Shown in pieces: positions 58,760 to 64,000 of a DNA stretch of 64,000 nt. Positions within the stretch are counted from its first letter, which is position 1; every line of letters begins with the position of its first letter. Source of the stretch: Microbacterium esteraromaticum (GTDB lineage: Bacteria > Actinomycetota > Actinomycetes > Actinomycetales > Microbacteriaceae); NCBI RefSeq assembly GCF_028747645.1, contig NZ_CP118100.1, forward strand, positions 248,001 through 312,000, read 5' to 3'. The notes beneath the pieces are model-generated. The model saw nothing but the letters and a program-made list of their open reading frames with translations, was not told the DNA's origin and did not search any database. Made by a program: the position numbers and the translations under genes.

Positions 58760-60181
58760 ATGACCCGGTCCTTCCCTGATGGCTTCCTGTTCGGCGCGGC
58801 GACGGCCGCCTATCAGATCGAGGGCGCGGCCTTCGAGGACGGCCGCACGGCATCCATCTGGGACGCCTTCGCGCGCGTGCCCGGCGCCGTCATCAATGCC
58901 GAGAACGGCGATGTCGCCTGCGACCACTACCACCGCTACGCCGACGACGTCGCCCTCATGAAGGACCTCGGGCTTCAGGCGTACCGCTTCTCGACGTCGT
59001 GGTCGCGGGTGCGCCCCGATGCCGGACCGGTGAACCCGAAGGGCGTCGACTTCTACAGCCGGCTCGTCGACGAACTGCTCGCCGCCGACATCGTGCCCTG
59101 GTTGACGTTGCACCACTGGGACATGCCGCAGGCGCTCGAAGAACGCGGCGGTTGGGCCAGCCGCGAGGTGGTCGACCGCTTCACCGAGTACGCGCTGACG
59201 ATGCATGACGCCCTCGGCGATCGCGTGCAGCACTGGACCACGCTCAACGAGCCCTGGTGCTCGTCGTTCCTGTCGTACACGGCTGGTGTGCACGCGCCGG
59301 GGCGCACGAGCATCCGCGATGGCCTGCTCGCCTCGCACCACCTGCTGCTCGCGCACGGTCGCGCGGTGCAGGCGCTGCGCGAGCGCGATGCCGGCCTCGA
59401 CCTCGGCATCACTCTCAACCTCACCGTCGCCGACCCGGCCGATCCGACCGACCCGCGCGACGTCGATGCCGCGCGGCGCATCGACGGGCAGTTCAACCGC
59501 TGGTTCCTCGACCCGCTCTTCCGCGGCGCGTACCCTGCCGATATCGTGCGCGACCTGCGCGAGGTGGATGCTGACGCGGTCAGCGCCTGGCAGGAGGCCG
59601 TGCACGACGGTGACCTCGAGGCGATCTCGACGCCACTCGATGCGCTCGGCGTGAACTACTACCACGGTGAGCTGCTCTCGGGGCATCCGCAGCCGGGCGG
59701 TGGCGACCCGCACCAGACCGACGGACTCGATCTGCGTGAGACGGCGTCGCCGTTCCCCGCCGACGCCGACGTGCACTGGGTTGAGCGCGGCCTGCCGCGC
59801 ACTGCGATGGGCTGGGAGGTGCAGCCCGAGGGGCTCACCCGACTGCTCGTGCGGGTGGCCGAGGAATACGCGCCGGGGGTGACGCTGTACGTCACCGAGA
59901 ACGGCGTCGCCTACGACGACACCGTGGATGCCGAGGGCCAGGTGCCCGACGCGGATCGGGCCGACTTCGTGCGCGCGCACCTCGCGGCGGTGGTGGATGC
60001 CATCGCGCAGGGCGTCGATGTGCGCGGCTACTTCTACTGGTCGCTGATGGACAACTTCGAATGGTCGTGGGGATATGCCAAGCGGTTCGGCATCGTGCGC
60101 GTCGACTACGAGACGCAGCAGCGCACGGTGAAGCAGAGCGGTCGCGAGTACGCGCGCATCATCGCGGCGCGCGCCGTCTGA
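58760..60181 (+). CDS. GH1 beta-glucosidase
   Basis: A 473-residue cytoplasmic GH1 enzyme. The N-terminal signature is FPDGFLFGAATAAYQIEGA, the acid/base glutamate is in TLNEPWC, and the nucleophile glutamate is in LYVTENGVAYDD. YWSLMDNFEWSWGYAKRFGIV is the conserved C-terminal aglycone-site region. ATG 58760 was chosen over ATG 58751 because GGAG lies eight bases upstream. It cleaves beta-glucosides such as cellobiose. The following LacI gene starts 16 bp later. Confidence 0.94.
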   Translation: MTRSFPDGFLFGAATAAYQIEGAAFEDGRTASIWDAFARVPGAVINAENGDVACDHYHRYADDVALMKDLGLQAYRFSTSWSRVRPDAGPVNPKGVDFYSRLVDELLAADIVPWLTLHHWDMPQALEERGGWASREVVDRFTEYALTMHDALGDRVQHWTTLNEPWCSSFLSYTAGVHAPGRTSIRDGLLASHHLLLAHGRAVQALRERDAGLDLGITLNLTVADPADPTDPRDVDAARRIDGQFNRWFLDPLFRGAYPADIVRDLREVDADAVSAWQEAVHDGDLEAISTPLDALGVNYYHGELLSGHPQPGGGDPHQTDGLDLRETASPFPADADVHWVERGLPRTAMGWEVQPEGLTRLLVRVAEEYAPGVTLYVTENGVAYDDTVDAEGQVPDADRADFVRAHLAAVVDAIAQGVDVRGYFYWSLMDNFEWSWGYAKRFGIVRVDYETQQRTVKQSGREYARIIAARAV

Positions 60182-60197
60182 CCGGCGGGAGGAACGG

Positions 60198-61190
60198 ATG
60201 CCACGTTCGACCATCGAAGAGGTCGCCGCGCGTGCCGGCGTCTCGCGTTCCACCGTGTCGCGGGTGGTCAACGGTTCGACGGCTGTCAGCCCCGCGGCGC
60301 TCGCGGCTGTGCAGCGCGCGATCGCTGACCTCAACTACGCGCCCAGTCGTGCGGCGCGTTCTCTGGCGAGCAGGCGCACTCATGCGATCGGCCTGGTCAT
60401 CCCCGAAGACACCACGCGTTTCTTCGGCGACCCGTTCCTGGCCTCGGTGGTCGCGGGGATCGGCGAACGGCTGGCTGAGTCCGACTATGTGCTGACGCTG
60501 TTGATCGCCAGTGCCGATCCGGGTGGCAAGATGACCCGCTTCGTGCGCAACGGCGGTGTCGACGCCGCGATCATCGTCTCGCACCATGCGGGCGACGCGT
60601 TCGTCGATCGCATCGCCGATGCCGTGCCGGTGGTCTACGGCGGCCGGCCTCTGCAGCGCCGCGACGGCGATTACGTCGTCGACGTCGACAACGTCGCCGC
60701 CGCGCGTCGGGCGACGCAGCACCTGATCGAGTGCGGGCGCACGCGGATCGCCACGATCACGGGGCCGCTGATGATGGGGTCGGGCATGGACCGCCGCGAG
60801 GGCTTCCGTGCCGCGCTGGCGGATGCCGGACTCGAGCCCTTCGCCGAGGAGGAGGGTGACTACAGCGAGGCCGGTGGGGCGGCATCCGCACGCCGCATCC
60901 TGGCGGGAGGGCGACCCGACGCGATCTTCGTGGCCAGCGATCTGATGGCTCGCGGCGCGTTGACGGTGCTGCAGGCCGCGGGCATCCGCGTTCCCGACGA
61001 TGTCGCGATCGTCGGTTTCGACGACTCGCCGGTGGCGCAGAGCACCGATCCGCAGCTCACGACGATCCGCCAGCCGATGCACGCGCAGGGCGTGGCGATG
61101 GCCGATGTGCTGCTGGCACGTCTGGGGGGCGAGACGCCGAACCGCACGACGACGCTGGCGACCGAGTTGGTGGTGCGCGCTTCGGCCTGA
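60198..61190 (+). CDS. LacI-family regulator of the GH1 gene (CebR/BglR-like)
   Basis: A 330-residue LacI/GalR protein. The helix-turn-helix is STIEEVAARAGVSRSTVSRVVNGSTAVSPAAL, the hinge AARSLASRRTHAIGLVIPED, and the effector domain ends with a normal QPMHAQGVAMADVLL segment. ATG 60198 follows GGAGGAA. Cotranscription with GH1 behind a perfect LacI palindrome indicates autoregulation by a beta-glucoside signal. Confidence 0.93.
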   Translation: MPRSTIEEVAARAGVSRSTVSRVVNGSTAVSPAALAAVQRAIADLNYAPSRAARSLASRRTHAIGLVIPEDTTRFFGDPFLASVVAGIGERLAESDYVLTLLIASADPGGKMTRFVRNGGVDAAIIVSHHAGDAFVDRIADAVPVVYGGRPLQRRDGDYVVDVDNVAAARRATQHLIECGRTRIATITGPLMMGSGMDRREGFRAALADAGLEPFAEEEGDYSEAGGAASARRILAGGRPDAIFVASDLMARGALTVLQAAGIRVPDDVAIVGFDDSPVAQSTDPQLTTIRQPMHAQGVAMADVLLARLGGETPNRTTTLATELVVRASA

Positions 61191-61194
61191 GCGT

Positions 61195-62331
61195 TCAGGC
61201 GGGGAGGGTGGCGAGTTCGGTTTCGCGGACGCCCAGCGCGCGGTACCGGTCGTGCAGTGCGGCGACGGCTGCGCCGTGCGCCCCGGCGTACTCGCCCAGG
61301 GTCGAGAAGACCAGCCGCGGGGCGACGCCCAGGTGGTGGGTCAGCATGGTCTCGTAGCGTTCGAGGTCATCGGCGAGCGAGGCTGAGACGCCACCGCCGA
61401 GCACGATCAGCTCGGGTTCGCACGACACGGTCGCGGCGGTGAGCACGATGAGCAGCGCCTGATCGAAGTGCGCGCGCAGTGCGCGCAGCGGTTGGGGGGC
61501 GTCGTGCGCGAAGACCTCGGCGGGGGAGTCGATGCGGATGCCCGATTCGGCGGCGAGGTGCGTGAGCCCGGGGCCGGTGACCATGAGCTCCAGGCGGGTG
61601 CCCAGGGGGCCGGCGGGCAACTGGCCGAATTCACCGACGACGCCGCGCTTGCCACGGAGGATGCGTCCGTCCACGGCCACGCCGGCGCCGAGGCCCGCCC
61701 CGATCGTGATCATGACCGCGGTCGGTACGCCCCGTGCGGCGCCGAAGTGCTGCTCGCCGAGCAGGGCGAGGTTGGCGTCGTTGTCACCGGCGACGGGAAA
61801 GCCGAGGGCATACGAGAGCGTGGCGATGAACTCGGAGCGCTCGAGCTGCGGCATGTTGGGGGCGTTCGTGATCGTGCGGCCGTCGCTGCTCACGGCGCCG
61901 GGTAGTCCGACGTAGGCGCTGCGCAGGTGGGGGCGGTCGGGGCCGGCGAGCCGCGCGACCTCGTCGGCCACCCAGGTGGCGAGAGCGTCGGGCCCGGCTT
62001 CCTGGGGCGTGGGCAGGCTGACCTGCGCGCGGATGCCACCGACGAGGTCTGCCGTGACGATGCGGGTGTTCGAGGCGCCCAGGTCAATGCCGGTGACGAC
62101 GCTGCGGGGGGCGACGACGTCGAGCAGCACGGCACGGCGTCCTCGCTGCTCGGACACGAGCTCGGAGACCTCGTGCACGATCCCGTCGGCGATCAGCTGG
62201 TCGATGGTGCGAGTGACCGTGGCGGCCGAGATGCCGGTGAGATCGGCGAGCTGCTTGCGGGTGATGGGCCGGTGGCGCAGCAGTTCGGCGAGCACGGTGG
62301 TGCGGTTGATGTCGCGTGTGTCGTGAACCAC
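61195..62331 (-). CDS. ROK-family transcriptional regulator
   Basis: A 378-residue NagC/XylR-type ROK protein. The N-terminal winged helix-turn-helix is ITRKQLADLTGISAATVTRTIDQLIADG. The ROK kinase-like fold has GIDLGASNTRIV and ITIGAGLGAGVAVDG. The C-terminal LGGGVSASLADD follows. The CXCGXXGC zinc motif of sugar kinases is replaced by KRGVVGEFGQLP, so kinase activity is unlikely. GTG 62331 is chosen for AGGAG just upstream, and ATG 62370 is an alternative. It is divergent from the sugar-binding lipoprotein and likely represses it. Confidence 0.88.
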   Translation of the reverse strand: MVHDTRDINRTTVLAELLRHRPITRKQLADLTGISAATVTRTIDQLIADGIVHEVSELVSEQRGRRAVLLDVVAPRSVVTGIDLGASNTRIVTADLVGGIRAQVSLPTPQEAGPDALATWVADEVARLAGPDRPHLRSAYVGLPGAVSSDGRTITNAPNMPQLERSEFIATLSYALGFPVAGDNDANLALLGEQHFGAARGVPTAVMITIGAGLGAGVAVDGRILRGKRGVVGEFGQLPAGPLGTRLELMVTGPGLTHLAAESGIRIDSPAEVFAHDAPQPLRALRAHFDQALLIVLTAATVSCEPELIVLGGGVSASLADDLERYETMLTHHLGVAPRLVFSTLGEYAGAHGAAVAALHDRYRALGVRETELATLPA

Positions 62332-62404
62332 GGGTCTCCTCGGGCATGGGCTGTCGCCTGCACTGACCATACTTCCATATTCGCATCATGAAGAGTTCAA
62401 AAAA

Positions 62405-62439
62405 GGGGCGAGTCCGTCGGTGAGTCGGGTTCTCGCCCC
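62405..62439 (-). terminator. Hairpin with a T6 tract on the minus strand, upstream of the ROK gene
   Basis: On the minus strand GGGGCGAG (62439-62432) pairs exactly with CTCGCCCC (62412-62405), followed at once by TTTTTT (62404-62399). This has intrinsic-terminator form, rare in such a GC-rich genome. A transcript reading left from the divergent promoter region would stop here before the ROK gene, or the hairpin may be a leader attenuator. The T-run also abuts TTGAAC, a possible -35 box for the ROK promoter. Confidence 0.5.
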
Positions 62440-62468
62440 CGCGCGTCGGCAGATTCTTGAGATTTCTC

Positions 62469-62497
62469 TTGACTTTGGTTTTGTCGTGCAATCAAAT
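62469..62497 (+). promoter_or_regulatory. Promoter candidate for the sugar-binding lipoprotein
   Basis: TTGACT (62469-62474) and TCAAAT (62492-62497) are spaced by 17 bp, in an AT-rich stretch about 75 bp before the start codon. An inverted TTGACT (AGTCAA on the + strand, near 62506) faces it, so two divergent -35 boxes may overlap here. Confidence 0.5.
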
Positions 62498-62569
62498 AGG
62501 GGGAGTCAACGGCGACGCCCACCTCGGGATCAGCCCTCCCTCGCATCGCAGATACGAAAGGCACCCCTC

Positions 62570-63700
62570 ATGACCTCACGAATCGCCCGTCGGGGCGTTC
62601 ACGCCACTCTCGCCGGCATCGCCGCCGGTGCACTGCTGCTCACGGGATGCTCCGCTCCCGCGCAGACGAACACGCAGGCCACCGAGTCCTCCGCCCCGGC
62701 TGCCGAACCGAGCCTCGAGTTCGTCGGCCCGAACGGTGAGAAGCCCGGCGCGCTCGCCGAGGTCACCCTCACCGCCGACGAAGAGAAGCAGATCGGCGAC
62801 GGCGAGCTCACCGCGGCCTTCATCTGGCACACGTCCGGAGACTTCGTCGCCGCGGTCGAGCAGGGTGCACGCCAGGAGTTCGAACGCCTCGGCGTCGACG
62901 TCGTCGCGAGCACCCAGGCCGGGTTCGACGCGGCCACCCAGGCGAACAATGTGCAGACGGTGATGGCGCTCGACCCCGACATCGTCGTTGCGATCGCGGT
63001 CGACCCGACCTCGGCAGCCACATCGTTCCAGCCGATCAAGGACGCCGGTGCTCAGCTGGTGATCATGACCACGCCGCCCGCGGGTTGGGAGGCCGGCACC
63101 GACTTCGTCTCGATCGTGACCGAGGATCTCGCCAAGGCCGGGCGCGCGAACGCCGAGATCCTGGGTGATGCCCTCGACGGCGCCGGAGAGATCGGCTACC
63201 TCAGCTACAACGCGAACTTCTGGTTCACCAACCAGCGCGACCAGTCGTTCAAGGACTGGATGGCTTATTCCTACCCCGACATCTCCATCGTCGAGGAACA
63301 GGGCTTCGCGCAGGAGACCGACACTCAGGCGATCGCGTCGGCGATGATCGCGAAGAACCCAAACCTCACCGGCATCTACGTCTCGTGGGCCACGGCGGCG
63401 CAGGGTGTGCTCGCCGCCATCAAGGCCTCGGGCCGCTCCGACATCCAGGTCGTCACCAACGATCTCGACACGACGATTGCGGCCGCCATGCTCACCGGCA
63501 ACAACGTCGCGGGAATGGTGGGCAACGGTTCGATCGACATCGGTGTCGGCCTTGCCCGGGCCGGTGCCTACGGGGTTCTCGACAAGCCGGCACCCGCTCT
63601 CGTGGCGAGTGACCCCACCAAGGTCAGCGCTGACAACCTCGAGGAGGGGTGGCTCGCCGACTACGGAGTCGAACCGCCCGCCAGCGTCACCGGAAAGTGA
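62570..63700 (+). CDS. Sugar ABC transporter substrate-binding lipoprotein (RbsB-type)
   Basis: A 376-residue extracytoplasmic binding protein of the ribose/periplasmic type I family. The lipobox is LLLTGC with cysteine near residue 25. LTAAFIWHTSGDFVAAVEQGARQEFERLGVDVV and the later AVDPTSAATSFQPIKDAGAQLVIM fit the CUT2 class. ATG 62570 gives a proper signal peptide. It is divergent from a ROK regulator and followed by a hairpin and a phosphotriesterase-like gene. Permease and ATPase genes are expected beyond the window edge. Confidence 0.9.
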   Translation: MTSRIARRGVHATLAGIAAGALLLTGCSAPAQTNTQATESSAPAAEPSLEFVGPNGEKPGALAEVTLTADEEKQIGDGELTAAFIWHTSGDFVAAVEQGARQEFERLGVDVVASTQAGFDAATQANNVQTVMALDPDIVVAIAVDPTSAATSFQPIKDAGAQLVIMTTPPAGWEAGTDFVSIVTEDLAKAGRANAEILGDALDGAGEIGYLSYNANFWFTNQRDQSFKDWMAYSYPDISIVEEQGFAQETDTQAIASAMIAKNPNLTGIYVSWATAAQGVLAAIKASGRSDIQVVTNDLDTTIAAAMLTGNNVAGMVGNGSIDIGVGLARAGAYGVLDKPAPALVASDPTKVSADNLEEGWLADYGVEPPASVTGK

Positions 63701-63708
63701 TCCTCGAA

Positions 63709-63736
63709 GGCAGGGGGCGGTACTCCGCCCCCTGCC
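63709..63736 (+). terminator. Intercistronic hairpin after the sugar-binding lipoprotein
   Basis: GGCAGGGGGCGG (63709-63720) and CCGCCCCCTGCC (63725-63736) form an exact 12 bp stem with a 4-base loop and no U-tract. Its position between a binding-protein gene and the next operon gene matches the hairpin at 34052-34086. Confidence 0.75.
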
Positions 63737-63763
63737 GCCCGCCCACTCCCTGAAAGAGAGTCC

Positions 63764-64000
63764 ATGTCCTCTGTGATGACGGTCTTCGGGCCCGTGCCCT
63801 CAGCCGACCTCGGCCGGGTGATGCCGCATGAGCACCTGCTGTCTCTGGTGCCCGGTCCGTGGCTCACCGGCGGCCGCACCGACACCCAGGTCGACCTCGC
63901 CGTCGACGCACTCGGCGGGCTGCACGCCGCCGGCTTCGGCACCGTGGTCGATCTTTCGCCCTATGGCGTCGTCGGCCGCAGCGCCGACGGGTCGAACGTC
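63764..64000 (+). CDS. Phosphotriesterase-like amidohydrolase, cut by the window end
   Basis: The first 79 codons only, starting at ATG 63764 behind GAAAGAGAG. The start VFGPVPSADLGRVMPHEHLL carries the HxH metal-binding motif (H22, H24) of the phosphotriesterase/lactonase branch of amidohydrolases, and VVDLSPYGVVGRSADG matches the next conserved segment. Members hydrolyse phosphotriesters, lactones or sugar lactones. Position in a sugar-uptake operon favours a sugar lactonase or sugar-phosphate role, by inference. Confidence 0.75.
   Translation, partial: MSSVMTVFGPVPSADLGRVMPHEHLLSLVPGPWLTGGRTDTQVDLAVDALGGLHAAGFGTVVDLSPYGVVGRSADGSNV

Overview
The window looks like a chromosomal segment of a high-GC actinobacterium of the family Microbacteriaceae, most likely Microbacterium. 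The basis is GC near 70% by eye, frequent GTG starts with four-base stop/start overlaps, an IdeR/DmdR-type iron box, LacI-controlled glycosidase loci, a sugar ABC importer without its own ATPase, a DUF3516 helicase and the PurS-PurQ pair. I see no rRNA, tRNA, CRISPR array, prophage or intact insertion sequence. Both ends cut genes.

Layout. 1-3.2 kb: ferric-ion type ABC permease and ATPase with a histidine phosphatase. 3.3-8.5 kb: DUF3516 helicase, YjdM-like zinc-ribbon protein, ArsR regulator and SulP transporter. 8.6-14.6 kb: GAF/PucR-like regulator followed by a tight operon of degradative HMG-CoA reductase, HMG-CoA lyase, a small membrane protein and a TctA-like permease, read here as a mevalonate uptake and catabolism module. 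14.6-20.4 kb: FUSC-like membrane protein, DUF998-like protein, GT2 glycosyltransferase with a coupled small membrane protein, and a divergent EAL/GGDEF pair. 20.5-25.5 kb: ferric-siderophore uptake operon behind an iron box. 25.6-27.9 kb: AlkD-like repair protein and PutP. 27.9-35.5 kb: LacI, GH35 beta-galactosidase, a nuclease-like gene bounded by palindromic repeats, and a sugar ABC importer. 35.6-40.5 kb: copper export (CopZ-like chaperone, CPC ATPase, CPH ATPase) behind two CsoR-type operators. 40.5-48.3 kb: complete kdp potassium locus, including KdpF and an extra 27-residue ORF. 48.4-58.6 kb: small alarmone synthetase, AGCS and MFS transporters, LacI with GH13, D-2-hydroxyacid dehydrogenase, DUF1761 protein, PurQ/PurS and Apt. 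58.7-64 kb: GH1 with LacI, then a ROK regulator, sugar-binding lipoprotein and a truncated phosphotriesterase-like gene.

The most unusual content is a scattered class of 60-100 bp palindromic elements. Most are built from two direct plus two inverted copies of a 9-17 bp unit. Unit sequence differs between families (called A to H here) while the architecture is kept. Family A occurs three times, and two copies bracket the nuclease-like gene at 31.0-32.0 kb. Families B and C occur twice each. One C copy lies in frame inside the copper ATPase CopA, and a D copy lies inside the second copper ATPase. A second genome-scale signal is strong over-use of the octamer CGGATGCC/GGCATCCG.
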